Source: Ypsolopha sequella (lineage: Eukaryota > Arthropoda > Insecta > Lepidoptera > Ypsolophidae). Taken from it: a stretch of 64,000 nucleotides of DNA. Below are positions 10,776 through 20,997 of this stretch, piece after piece. The stretch's first letter is position 1, and every line of letters starts with the position of its first letter. Made by a program: the position numbers and the translations under genes. The stretch covers positions 3,506,229 through 3,570,228 of the forward strand of contig OW203988.1 of NCBI GenBank assembly GCA_934047225.1. The letters are read 5' to 3'. The notes below the pieces were generated by a model. It ran no database searches. It was not told the DNA's origin and was given only the letters and a program-made list of their open reading frames with translations.

Positions 10776-11330
10776 GGCCAAGTGCGAATCAATCTAGGGT
10801 TCCGTATTGCAGATGATAAATTTAATTTTGTCATTATTTTCGTGACTTTTGAAGTGAAAACTTCTTTAGGCGCGCTGAGCACTTCTTTTGTGGGCACTGA
10901 ACAAGACTGTGGCGTCACGCTCGGCTATGTAACGCTCGTTCGGGTAAAGTCGGCTCGAATCTAGAAGGGAGCGAGAGAAATATAGCCAACGCTTGTCTGC
11001 TATACTCGCTCGGCGACCGCCTTGATGAAGTTTTCACGAAATAGATGCAATTAAATATAGCCAAACTATATATTTTTACAATAAAATTTTTTATACCTAC
11101 AATTTGATACCAATATTGTATTTTTCAAAAATACTTTTTAATTTATTTTACTTCTTTTATCGTATACATTTTTCATTTGTGCTCAATTTTTTTACGGCTA
11201 TAGTTTTCCTGTACTTGGCCAGTTATGATCTAATCTATAATCGATATTTTTTTCATATTTTTCGGGCGACCATTTTCGGAGATTTTATGGCAATTTGTTA
11301 TTTTTTTATTATTATTTACTAAGGTCTCAC
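10776..11330 (-). repeat. Interspersed repeat B, copy interrupted by a MITE
   Basis: AACCGGCCAAGTGCGAATC, then AGGGTTCCGTATTG and TTTTGTCATTATTTTCGTGA, are the reverse-strand end of repeat B. After the insert at about 10855-11037 the family resumes with TGCAATTAAATATAGCCAAA and CCTACAATTTGATACCAATA, running to the area of TTCGGAGATTTTATGG. Confidence 0.75.
10853..11037. mobile_element. MITE inserted in repeat B
   Basis: The left end GTGAAAACTTCTTTAGGCGC pairs with the right end, read in reverse complement as GTGAAAACTTCATCAAGGCG, and further in CGCTGAGC pairs with GCTCGGCG. The interior is GC-richer and non-coding. It lies between two halves of the older repeat, which gives the insertion order. 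Confidence 0.65.
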
Positions 11331-11858
11331 GCTTGGCCACTAGCGCATCAGGGGGGGGCGGAGCTTATCCTAATTTAGTCTCTTTTCAAATAAATTTTTA
11401 ACCATAAAATTGTGACATTCTTGTCTGAAAAAATTATATAATTTAGATACATCCTTTTTCGCGCGACACCTTGTCTTAATCGAAAAAATAACTGAAACTT
11501 AGTCGATTTTTCACATTTTTTCTCGTTTTATTAAAATATACGTTATCAAATTGTACGAAAATTGGACGACATTAAAGGAAAGGTAATTTAGAAAGTACTT
11601 TTGCGGATAAAATTTTGAAAATTTCACCGCAAACACTTTTTGAGTCAAAACCATGTTTTTTGTGAGCGCGCGATGTTACGTTTCTCATAACAGCCACGGC
11701 TCAGAGCGCGCTATTTTAAACGATAATGAAACGTCATAGAGTTCAGTTCTACTTGATGCAAAATGGGGTGTTCAATGTCAGGAAAAGGGGCCCTTATATG
11801 GACCTATATGAATATGGGATCTAGGATGAAGGGCGTTCGTTTAAAAGGTAACTGTTTA
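11331..11858. other. No gene; weak similarity to 35200-35320
   Basis: CAGCCACGGCTCAGAGCGCG (about 11691-11710) resembles AGCCACAGCTCAGAGCGCGC near 35230, and in both places the sequence continues to a TGATGCAAAATGGGGTG or TGATACAAAATAAGGTG segment about 65 bases downstream. It is a diverged interspersed repeat. The rest is AT-rich. Confidence 0.45.
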
Positions 11859-11859
11859 C

Positions 11860-12677
11860 TAGAGATGAAACGGATATCCGGTTATTATCCGGTATCCGGC
11901 CTATCCGGCCATATTTTTGGTATCCGGTATCCGGCCGGATAGTTGCCAGTATCCGGCCGGATACCGGATACTTAACTTAGCATACAAAAGTCGTTTAAAT
12001 CACAAAATAAATTGATTATATCAATGATTGAATAATCTAAATACATAACGTGAATAAGAGTTGAGCTATGGTAGATAAAGATTACAGCAATTTTTGGAAA
12101 TAAACGTTTGTGCTTTTCTTCATATATTACACCAGCTTCTTTTGCTCTCACAATATACCGGATGTAACTCAACAGGTAGCTTTTAATAAAAACACATGGT
12201 CTAAGAATCATACTGAACAACTTTTCCAAAGAAACATACTTGTGGAAATAAAAAAAAGAATTTCAGGTTTCCTTACTCATTTTGAGTTCATTCTGAGGGC
12301 GGGCAGGTTAATTTTTTTTTTTGCAATATGTTACTTTGTGAAATTTGTTCAGTATGAACAGTAGATTACGCAGTTTTATTTAAGGATACCTGTCCATTTA
12401 TAAACAGTATAATATACCGCTGTAGGATCGGAAATTGTTTCGCGTTTGCAGACCAGCATTTGTATGATTGTGATATGATTTAGAAAATGCACAAATAATC
12501 TCGCCCAGTTGCACCCGCACGCACCTTGGTGCGTAATGTTTAGACTTGCTCAATTAGTGCGAAACGCATATCTTGAGGCCGGATATTCGGCCGCCGGATA
12601 TCCGGCTATCCGGCCTAGTGCCTGGCCGGATATACGGTATCCGGTATCCGGCCAAATCACTATCCGTTTCATCTCTA
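11860..12677. mobile_element. Non-autonomous hAT-type DNA transposon, 818 bp
   Basis: The element starts TAGAGATGAAACGGAT and ends ATCCGTTTCATCTCTA (one gap-like difference inside the repeat). It is flanked by the exact 8-bp duplication CTGTTTAC at 11852-11859 and 12678-12685. Eight-base duplications and short inverted ends are the hAT signature. Both subterminal zones are packed with the heptamer TATCCGG or its complement CCGGATA (about 11873-11970 and 12574-12657), as expected for transposase-binding repeats. The central 600 bases are AT-rich with no transposase, so movement would need an enzyme supplied elsewhere. Confidence 0.9.
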
Positions 12678-12749
12678 CTGTTTACTCTTCTTTGAAAGGA
12701 ATCTGGAAACACGGAGGCTGACAGGAAGTTTCGCGCATAATCACTATCA

Positions 12750-12925
12750 CTACATAGTATAAAACAAAGTCGCTTCCCGCTGTCTGTCTGTCCATATGTA
12801 TGCTTAGATCTTTAAAACTACGCAACGGATTTTGATATGTTATTTTTAATAGATAGAATGATTCAAGAGGAAAGTTTATATGTATAATACATGCAAAGTA
12901 TAGTAAAGAAACACTGATAATTTTA
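12750..12925 (+). repeat. Common arthropod interspersed repeat
   Basis: The run ATAGTATAAAACAAAGTCGC, GCTGTCTGTCTGTCC, ACTACGCAACGGATTTTGAT, AATAGATAGAATGATTCAAG is a sequence I recognise as widespread in insect genomes. No second copy lies in the window, and its transposon class is uncertain. Confidence 0.6.
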
Positions 12926-13410
12926 GAGGTTTCTAATGTGATGTCGTAAATAAACACATTTTTTTGCGCTTACATTGCAAACGCTGGCTGACCCCTACGA
13001 GATAGATCAAAATAATGTACTACAGTATTGTACACCTTAAAAAGGTCTACAAAAAAAACCGCAATATTATATGTCTGTCTCTTAGGGATAACCCACAATA
13101 ACCATTTTTATCCTTTACTTTTTACGAGAAAGGTCGAGCTGGCAGCTTTCGGAGTCCGAACATGCGAGTTTTTCGGCCTCGCTACAGCATTAATCCTTAT
13201 CCAATTAAGTACCTTAAATACTGTAGTATATTTAGTATCAGCATTGCACCCGTGATAGTTGTATAATAAATAGGTTTTCACAAGAAAACTATGTAATTTT
13301 GTGCTTTACATTTTGATAAAATACGTAACAAATGTAAACACGCTAAAAGTTTGTCAATGTTTTAATTGATACATTTCCAATGTGCGTCATAACACCGTTA
13401 ATCATTTTAA
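12926..13410. other. No gene recognised
   Basis: AT-rich. An open frame at 13028-13255 has no motif. Confidence 0.4.
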
Positions 13411-13790
13411 TAGTAGTTTATGCTACAAGGGCGAAAAGGAATAAATTACAAGGACGATTTAAAACACGAGCGTAGCGAGTTTTTCAATGCATAGTGTGAG
13501 GAAATAAAACAAATATAATCAAAGAAAACAATTTAATTATTAAAGTTGAAAGTTACATTGTTACAATTTTGCAAGTTAATTAATGGCACAACAGGACTGT
13601 ATCCAGAGCCGTTAAACAGTGAAAAAAAAAGTATAACATTTATGGTACACGGGAAAGGTTGCAGGTTAGCCAACTCTTCGTAAATAAATTAAAAAAATAT
13701 TAATAATAAGGCCCTAGGGCAAAATAATCGACTTTCTGTTCGGTTTTGATGCATAAAAAGTGGGCCTTTACGAGCACTTGCATTGAAAAA
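13411..13790 (+). repeat. Composite foldback repeat, internally deleted copy
   Basis: It matches 50906-51333 almost throughout: TAGTAGTTTATGCTACAAGG at the start, CACGAGCGTAGCGAG, TGCATAGTGTGAGGAAAT, GGACTGTATCCAGAGCCGTT and finally GCACTTGCATTGAAAAA. This copy lacks about 71 bases between GTAGCGAG and TTTTTCAATGC. In the other copy those bases hold the second arm of a palindrome. The 3' part is bounded by TTTTTCAATGCA and its inverted match TGCATTGAAAAA. Confidence 0.85.
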
Positions 13791-14204
13791 GTATAAATTC
13801 ATATGTTTGTCTTTATTTCGTTAGTCCAATATTATACGAACAAATTAAGGAGGTCCTTTGTTCAAGCTCCGCCAATAAATCGCTTTTATTTTCGCGATCC
13901 GAGCTCATTACGAGCTCCTTTCATTACGGTTTGACCTTAATTACGGTCTCTATATTAACTTGATACGGACTAACAGACCATTTTCTCCTGTCTATACTGA
14001 CAGATATGAATTTCCTATTACCAGCGACATATCGTCACAGTAAACTGGCGTGAACAGTAAGGAAACGCCATAGGTGAAGCCTCTACAAATTTGCAGTAAT
14101 ATGGTCCCGTTCGTTATGTTATGAATTTATGATACACCTTTCTTCAAAATTACTGAGCTAACACTAGGAACCACGTCAGAATCCGTAGGGTGGTTGTCGA
14201 GTTA
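13791..14204. other. No gene recognised
   Basis: Mixed composition; no repeat or coding motif recognised. Confidence 0.35.
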
Positions 14205-14414
14205 TATATGTTGCCGGCCAAACCCGATTTTGGGACAGGCTAGTTTGGCCTAGGCTAAACTAGTTTTTTTTTTTGGAAATTTTACAGCGCAGAAGGAAGC
14301 CAGGAGGTTAGGTATGGCATAACCTTCATGGTTATTTTTGACGACAACCCAGAACCACTTTTGTCTAGTCCAAACTAAGTTTGTCTTAAAATCGGGTTTG
14401 GCAGGTAACATATA
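14205..14414. mobile_element. MITE with 27-bp inverted ends (family M)
   Basis: The left end TATATGTTGCCGGCCAAACC plus CGATTTT and the right end (reverse complement) TATATGTTACCTGCCAAACC plus CGATTTT differ at two or three positions, and further in TAGTTTGG pairs with CCAAACTA. The middle holds CAGCGCAGAAGGAAGCCAGG and ACCTTCATGGTTATTTTTGA. A second copy lies at 25165-25285 plus 27249-27351, split by an insertion. TATA-type flanks suggest a TA or TATA target. Confidence 0.8.
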
Positions 14415-14980
14415 AGCAAATAGTTTATTTCATTATTTCCCAGCTGTCAATACGAGCCTCGTTAAACATGCCTGATGCGCTGCCACCCACAGGCTGTTTA
14501 TAGGTAATTTTGACAATTTTTCAGACGTTCCACTTTTAAATACTGCTGTTTTGAAGTTTAATAAATCGCTTTGCATGTTCACATCACCGCGCCGAATAAC
14601 ACTGTTCACTCATTTGACCCGGCATCGTGGTTCAGCCACGGAACCAATTTGTCAGTCGACTGGTCCTGGTAATATGGTGTCTTGTAGCTTTAATATCATG
14701 CACCGAGCCACGGAATATTAAGATTTCTTGTCGAGGATCTATGGAGCAACAGGTCGGCGACGCAACTGAGGAATGAGATAGCCGCGAGTATGGGCATTTC
14801 ATTAGTCAGTACCAAATAGTTGAACAACGGGAGCGGTACAAACGTAAAAAACGCGCAACACACACAAAACGCGTTTATCTGTACACGTCACTACTACAAC
14901 CATAAACAAACGGACTTTTTGACATAGAATATAAACCGAAAAGGACGAATGTTTTTTTCAAGAATTTCGCAAGTTGCTAT
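14415..14980. other. No gene recognised
   Basis: No repeat shared with the window and no coding motif. The last ten bases are the left TSD of the LINE that follows. Confidence 0.4.
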
Positions 14981-14985
14981 TTTGC

Positions 14986-15018
<33 letters not shown>

Positions 15019-16575
15019 CTTTATTTCAAACCATTGGTCCATATTTTAAATTACAAGATAAGATTTTAAAAACTAAAACTAATTATACATTTTCTTCCAA
15101 CAAATCGTAACACAACTTAATATTAAGGTATGTGCGCCATAGGTTTTAATAAATTTGTCCAGAAAGTCGCAATTGAACGGCTGTAGTCATGAACAGTCCT
15201 TACTAAGCCATTGCTAGTGGTAGAAAGAGCCAACCTAAAACTCGCCACCCGCTGCCTGATAACTGCCTCAGCACACGGCAGGCGCGCCTCAGCAAACATC
15301 GTGGACGCACTGCACCATCGTGGCAGACGGAAGAGAATGCGGAAAGCATCATTGTATTGTACTTTAAATCTTCGGAAGTTTTCCTTTAAATACTTCGTCC
15401 ATAAATGCGGCGTGTACATAGTTTGACAGTATGTTTTAAAAAGGAGCAACTTCGAGTCACGAGATCCCTTGCAGAACTTACGACCTATCATATTGGCACG
15501 GACCGCTAATGAACGTCTCTCTCTATCCAAATCAGCATCATCATGAAGATCACATGTAACCCAGTGTCCAAGGTATTTAAAACTTTTAACGAACGAAATA
15601 CTATCCCCGTTCAGGTAAACCGGAAAAGGACAAACAGCCTTACTGTTCTCGGAAAACACCATACCCACAGACTTAGCGGTATTGTAGACCAACTTGTGTT
15701 CAGCCGCATACTTTTCGCAGATAGCCAAGAGACGCCTCAGAGCTGCGGCTGATGGGCTCAGGAGGACCATGTCATCGGCGTAGCTAAGATTGTTCACACA
15801 CTCACCGCCAATATGACATCCGACACGCATCTCCCTGAGCTCACCAATCAAAGCATCAACGTACAGGTTAAAGAGCAAGGGGGAGGTAAGTCCCCCCTGC
15901 CTCACCCCGCACGGCAACACAAATTGCTCTGACAGCGCCCCGCACCACCTAACCATGTTCCTCTGATCTGCGTACCAGCTGGCAAGGATGTTGATCATGT
16001 CTGGAGGCACACCTCTTTCACGCAGTTTATTCCAAAGAATTCTGTAGTCCACTCTATCGAACGCGCGGCTCAAATCGAGAAAACATGCAAACACCGGAGT
16101 TTTTCTCTCAATATAGTATTTGATGGTCTGTTTTAGAGAGAAAATTGCGAAATCAGTAGAACTATCTCTCTTAAATCCAAATTGAGCATCGTTAATGCTA
16201 ATAAATTTTGACAAAATATCTAAAATAATGGAATCAAATAATTTTGCGCATGTTGTAGCTAGAGATATCGGGCGATAATTTTTACTATCAGATGCTAACA
16301 CTGTCTTACTTTTAATAATAGGCGAGACTACGGTTTTAAGTAGATCCGATGGTAAGTGAGCGTGCCTCAGACACGCATTAAAGAACACAGAGAGGAACAC
16401 CACCACCCACGGGCCCCCGAAACGCAGATGCTCAACGCCAATGCTGTCGTGACCAGCAGACTTACCTAGCTTCATTGCTCTCAGCGTATTAAAAACCTTA
16501 CTCTCTGAGATATGCGAATAAGCAGCTACATGGTCAGGACTAAATTTGGATAAATGTCCACACAATTTAGGATTT
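14981..16575 (-). mobile_element. 5'-truncated non-LTR retrotransposon (CR1/jockey group), 1595 bp
   Basis: The insertion is bounded by the 10-bp direct repeat AAGTTGCTAT at 14971-14980 and 16576-16585. On the minus strand it enters directly in the reverse transcriptase frame at its 5' end and finishes with an AATAAAG signal and an ATT microsatellite tail (complement of the TAA run at about 14985-15018). This is the classic product of target-primed reverse transcription stopped early. The tail and TSD fix both borders to the base. No endonuclease domain is present. Confidence 0.92.
15123..16565 (-). CDS. LINE reverse transcriptase domain, intact frame, N-terminally truncated
   Basis: An open frame of about 480 codons runs without interruption. 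The family motifs appear in order: NYRPISLATTCAKLFD (residues about 96-111), FLDLSRAFDRVD with the first catalytic Asp (about 162-173), GVRQGGLTSPLLFNLYVDAL (220-239) and the active-site box SYADD (261-265). These are followed by the thumb-like region KYLGHWVTCD and a C-terminal region with RLPRWCSASTMFAEA. The enzyme would copy element RNA into DNA at a nicked target. The frame opens with a non-ATG codon because the insertion is truncated; upstream codons belong to the element only back to position 16575, after which flank begins. No promoter is evident. A CR1/L2/Rex1-like assignment is an inference. All catalytic residues are present, so the copy is young, but without its endonuclease and 5' UTR it should not mobilise itself. 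Confidence 0.9.
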   Translation of the reverse strand: MCGHLSKFSPDHVAAYSHISESKVFNTLRAMKLGKSAGHDSIGVEHLRFGGPWVVVFLSVFFNACLRHAHLPSDLLKTVVSPIIKSKTVLASDSKNYRPISLATTCAKLFDSIILDILSKFISINDAQFGFKRDSSTDFAIFSLKQTIKYYIERKTPVFACFLDLSRAFDRVDYRILWNKLRERGVPPDMINILASWYADQRNMVRWCGALSEQFVLPCGVRQGGLTSPLLFNLYVDALIGELREMRVGCHIGGECVNNLSYADDMVLLSPSAAALRRLLAICEKYAAEHKLVYNTAKSVGMVFSENSKAVCPFPVYLNGDSISFVKSFKYLGHWVTCDLHDDADLDRERRSLAVRANMIGRKFCKGSRDSKLLLFKTYCQTMYTPHLWTKYLKENFRRFKVQYNDAFRILFRLPRWCSASTMFAEARLPCAEAVIRQRVASFRLALSTTSNGLVRTVHDYSRSIATFWTNLLKPMAHIP

Positions 16576-16585
16576 AAGTTGCTAT

Positions 16586-16861
16586 GACTGCACTACATGA
16601 ACGCAGATTAATGTTAGTTGGGAGGAAGCTATTGTTGTAAATTTACCAAATTTACAAAGGTTGGTTACCGTTTAAATTTATTGGGCATTAGCTTGTGGAA
16701 CGATGTATTTTGAACATCAGGTCATACGTTATTTGGAAAATTATTATATCGATATATCGGTCGCTTTGTCCCATCTAATTTACGATAATAGTAGATTATC
16801 TCACTAAGCGTAGAGTGCATAATTATTTCACTGAGGTTTAGTTTGGAACCTTATCACAAGA
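16586..16861. other. Flank between two LINE insertions
   Basis: No feature seen apart from AT-rich short repeats such as ATATCGATATATCGG near 16746. Confidence 0.4.
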
Positions 16862-17225
16862 TAGATAGATAGGTATTATTTATTTATCAAAAGACAATAA
16901 CATGATATTTTTACAATTTTTAAGCCAAACTGCTCAACAGTTTATCTATAGCTCTCGGTGTCTACATGTCTTTTTTACAAAGGCTTTTAAATTTAAACTT
17001 ATTTTAAATACAGGTTTTATTTAAAACAATATGTAACATATTTTTTATAATTTATTTGAAGCTGAGAAAACACTTTTTTTAAATATTTTTATATTTATTT
17101 TGCCATTTAAAGTTTCGTCAACCTCTACCGGTATTGTGTTAAATATATTCGGTATTAAATACGCGCAAGTTCTGGTTCCGTAAAAAATTTTGTACTTTGG
17201 CACAACATATCTTTGTATTAGTTTA
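16862..17225 (-). pseudogene. LINE reverse transcriptase C-terminal tail and 3' end
   Basis: The minus strand reads VPKYKIFYGTRTCAYLIPNI, then FNTIPVEVDETLNGKINIKI and FKKSVF, the typical last segment of jockey/CR1-like polyproteins. It continues to a 3' end CTTTTGATAAATAAATAATA followed by a (CTAT)n tail (complement of the GATA run at 16862-16872). It is a different LINE family from the neighbour at 14981-16575. The 5' edge could not be fixed. Confidence 0.75.
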
Positions 17226-17779
17226 GATTTGCTCCAAGTGATGTCTCTTTAATAATATTGAACGATAATAGTCTTCAATATATTCTAAGATAAAAATTTA
17301 TATACCTACTGTCTTAAAGAACACATGTTAAAAATGTTTGTATTATTTTTACTTAATATCATATAAAAAGTAATAAAAAGTATCACCACGACATGAATCT
17401 GGGTGCCAGAAGTGTTCCCGAGTGTAATATATTAGTAAACAAGTAATAGTTAAAAGAAAACTCCTTTTTAAATCTTGCACGACGTCCACACAACGTCAAG
17501 AAACACCGTTTTAAATGACAAAATTACCAAGCACTCATCGCGAAGTGAAGGTACATCTTAAATACGGAATTCCAAACTCAAAATTTGTTTCCAAACTGGA
17601 ACTTCACAAAATCGTTAGGAAAACCACACTCTGCGTGAAATACGGAAAACATAGCTAAGTAGAATTTCCAATATGCTAAAGAGTTTTGAAGAGTACTTAA
17701 AAGATAAGGTTATTCCCATGTCATACAGCCAGTGAACGAAAAAAACATAGAAGTCTGATTAGAGCTGAAAAATTGTTGA
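17226..17779. other. No gene recognised
   Basis: AT-rich, no motif. Confidence 0.35.
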
Positions 17780-18570
17780 ATACAATTGGCGACGGCTCCA
17801 ATAGCATTCACAGTGTCTTTGAGTCGGCCAATCACGGCTGACCTAGTGTCGCATGACAGCAGTACGAACCAATCATGAGCCTCATGCATTTTTCAGTCTC
17901 TGGTGCCATTTTTGAATAAACTTTGTTAGAAATGCGCCTACTAAATATAAAGGATATTTTCAAGTTTACAAAAACACGAAAACAACCTACAGGTCTGACG
18001 CGCGATTGTGTAAGGAAATAGTCATGAAATCGCCTATCGCTATTGCAGGTAACGTGATTGGCTAGAAATTACGTGACTCATCACTTCTAGCCAATCACGC
18101 GTACTTTTGAAAGCAATAGCGATTGATGTTGAAGTTAAACAATAAGGCATCTGATTAGCCCTAAAAATTTGCAAACGAAAACTGTGTCGAACTCACAGTT
18201 GGACACAGTTTAGTATGGCGACGGCGTATTACCAGATTCAGCAACGTAAAATGCAGTAGCTTAGCTTGAAATTTATAGTGTCCCCATACAAAATCACCCA
18301 AAAGATACGGTGTTTGTATGAGAGCTCTGATGCCAAAATTACAGCGTTTGTATAAAAGTTTACAAAATACGTTATAGGACATGACATGAAAATATAATGA
18401 AATTACATCTGGCAACACTTGGCGACGGCTTCATTAGCGTTCACGGTCTCTATGAGTCAGCCAAGCATGGCTGGCCTTGTGTCGCACAACATACAGTTCG
18501 AACCAACCATAAGCCTTTTGCCTTTTTGAGTAGCTGGCACCGCTTCGTTAAAAACGCGACTTCTCGCTGT
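17780..18570 (+). repeat. Diverged direct repeat pair enclosing a palindrome
   Basis: 17786-17945 (GGCGACGGCTCCAATAGCAT, GAGTCGGCCAATCACGGCTG, CGAACCAATCATGAGCC) recurs at 18421-18565 as GGCGACGGCTTCATTAGCGT, GAGTCAGCCAAGCATGGCTG and CGAACCAACCATAAGCC. The two copies are clearly older than most repeats here. Between them lies the palindrome at 18036-18123. Confidence 0.75.
18036..18123. repeat. Palindrome (foldback)
   Basis: ATCGCTATTGC and GCAATAGCGAT form the ends, and GTGATTGGCTAGAA and TTCTAGCCAATCAC pair inside around a short loop. Likely a MITE. Confidence 0.8.
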
Positions 18571-18884
18571 TTGACCCCAGTAAACAAGAAATCAATTGAA
18601 AGCGCAATATTTAGGATTTCTAAAACTATTATACTTTTATTTATTTTTTATTTATATATAAGTTGTTTTTATTATTTTTTTGTTTATAATAGAAAAAGTA
18701 ATGCTTCGGTCGGTTCACAACACTTTTGCTAAGTAATTTTTTATATTACATAGTATAAGTATTTCATTATTTTATAGTATTTTATGGATTTCTGCAGCTT
18801 TTACTCGATCTAGGGATAGGTTTTGTCTTTGTGAACTTTCCGCCCCAAGACCAATAGGAAAAAGGAAATTTTGAAATTCTAATT

Positions 18885-19016
18885 TACAGAAACTGGCAGC
18901 ATACACAATACATAGATAATAAGGTTTCGTTGAATATCTATTGAGTGAAATTGAAGTATTCTGTTTCGATTAATTAGAAAAAGGCGGGTTTTGCACAATC
19001 CGGCTGCAAAACCGCT
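18885..19016 (+). repeat. Partial copy of the palindromic MITE at 47652-47916
   Basis: CAGCATACACAATACATAG, CTATTGAGTGAA, TCGATTAATTAGAAAAAGGC and GGGTTTTGCACAATCCGGCT match the centre and right arm of the 47.7-kb element; the left arm is mostly missing. A short AAATAAATATTTTC and CTTT-rich tail follows. Confidence 0.8.
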
Positions 19017-19513
19017 CTTAACCAAAAATCAAACAAATAAATATTTTCTTTCTTTCTCTCTTTCTTAGATCAGAACTTCATTCCAACCGGGTGTCCCGCG
19101 ACATCTCTCGTTCCTTTATTTTTATTAATCTGTTAAGTTTTTACTGTCGCTAAAACAATAGTTAAACTATAGATCATGCAAGATTGTGGGTAGTATCCAT
19201 TTAACTAGTTAATTCGTTTGTGTAGCATCGCATCGCTTTAGAACAACCCGTTTAAGAGGAGGTTGTAAGCTGCTTACGAACGACGAAAGTGAAAGTTCAA
19301 TAAGTAGGCATATTTTAAAAGGCTTCCGAGGTAATGTTTACACTTCGCTGAAACAATTTTAAATGCCTATTGATTTTGGCTACCTACGCTTCTTTGTGAA
19401 CGTAACAATTGGTTTCTAACTTGGGGTTATGAGTTTATGACTACCATAAGTATACGAAGCCACCTAAAGGCACAAAGGCTTCTAAAAAGTTAAATAACTT
19501 GATTTATGTAACA
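19017..19513. other. No gene recognised
   Basis: No coding motif or shared repeat. The last eight bases (19506-19513) are the left TSD of the retroposon that follows. Confidence 0.35.
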
Positions 19514-19828
19514 GGTGGTAGAGTTGATGCCGGGCTCGCCTGTGGAGGTACCACCATCTTACTTGGAGATCTCCTCGAAGTAATTCAGGAGAGAGTAAAA
19601 GGACAGCTCATAGGCAAAAAACCAGGAGGCCCACTGACTGACAGAAAAAACTGGTGACGGGCAGCGGCGTCACTGGTGCGAGGGTTCCGGCACCGCGCTC
19701 ACCAACCCGCCTGCCCAGCGTGTGTGAGTATGGGCAATTCTTCCAGGATAACCACCGGGAGTGGCAAAGTCCTGGAAAGGCTTATGTCCAGCAGTGGACG
19801 AACTAGGCTGATGGATGGGTGATGGATG
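19514..19828 (+). mobile_element. Short retroposon with RTE-like 3' tail, copy 1 (315 bp)
   Basis: It is flanked by the 8-bp direct repeat ATGTAACA (19506-19513 and 19829-19836). It starts GGTGGTAGAGTTGATGCCGG and ends GGCTTATGTCCAGCAGTGGA, CGAACTAGGCTGATGGATG plus TGATGGATG repeats. The 3' end resembles that of the RTE element at 39266-39771 (GGCCTATGTCCAGCAGTGGG). A second copy at 42196-42554 begins at essentially the same base, so this 5' end is native, as in a SINE using an RTE tail. GGTGGTAGAG and GGGTTCCGGCACC are weak A- and B-box candidates. Confidence 0.85.
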
Positions 19829-20029
19829 ATGTAACAAGTTTAATATGTTTAATATTTAAGTGTACACTTAAAAAATACCAAGTGTTATATTTTTCTAGAG
19901 GCAGTGTTTCGGTTAAAAAAAACCTGATTGTTGTAACTGTACAGGAAAGGTAAAAATTCGTACGCGGTATAAATGATTTCAATGTTGTGCAAAAATTAAT
20001 TATAATGACATTTTGAGGTTCCAACGTTT

Positions 20030-20104
20030 TTAAGGTTCCGTAGTACCTAAACGGTACAAAAGGAACCTTTATGGTGAGACTCCGTTGTCTGTCCGTCCGT
20101 ATTA
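20030..20104 (+). repeat. Repeat B, left fragment of a split copy
   Basis: AAGGTTCCGTAGTACCTAAA, GGAACCTTTATGGTGAGACT and GTCTGTCCGTCCGTAT stop exactly where the inverted duplication begins. The rest of the same repeat resumes at 24263. Confidence 0.9.
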
Positions 20105-20997
20105 TTCTAAGGGCTTACGGCAATATTAGTATCAAAAGCTGCATTTTAGGCAGAAAGCAAGCCGCTTTGTCCAGTAATACTAAGGACCAATATGAATGAT
20201 TTCATCCGAGGAAATGAAAATTTCATTCACTAGAATTCAAGATGGCGGACGTTTTCCAACATGGCGGCTGCATAATTTAAAAAAATTATAGAATCAAAAC
20301 GGCTTCACTGATTTTAATTATTAGGGTGTCAATCAATTTGTGTTGACATATTGAATAATAAAAAAAATATACCATATAAAAAATTAAAGATGGTAGCTGA
20401 ATATTAATAAAATTATGAAATTTTCTAAATATTTTTTTCATTCTTATGATAATAACAACCAAATTTTCTATGATATGGTCACATGTTTTTATAATTTAAT
20501 AAATTATGATAATATTATCTACAAAACTAAAAAAAAATCTTGAAAATCCGATGAGTAGTTTTTAAACTATACGCATTTCAAAAGAACCGCGCGGTTTCGA
20601 ATGTCATCACTGCACGTGATGTGATGCATCATAAAATCAAAACGAGTGCACCAATTTCAGTAATTTATACATCAGATGATTTGTATTTATATCTTGTAAT
20701 TTATAAAGTCTTGTGAGAACCGGCCAAGTGCGAGTTGGACTCGCGCACAAAAGGTTTCGTACCAAGTACACAACTGTTTATTTGTTTTGGTCACAAGTTA
20801 CTAATTTCATTATGAATTGATGTTTCAATGTTTTGATTTCCTACAGTAGGTATGATTTCTCATAATTATAACATACAGGAATTTCGAAATTCCTAACTAG
20901 TTTAGTTTTTGAGATAGACTCCGTAATAAAAATGTTCTAAAACTAACAGAAGGCCCCATTTCTTTATTTTTTAAGGTATAAATTAGCAATAAATACA

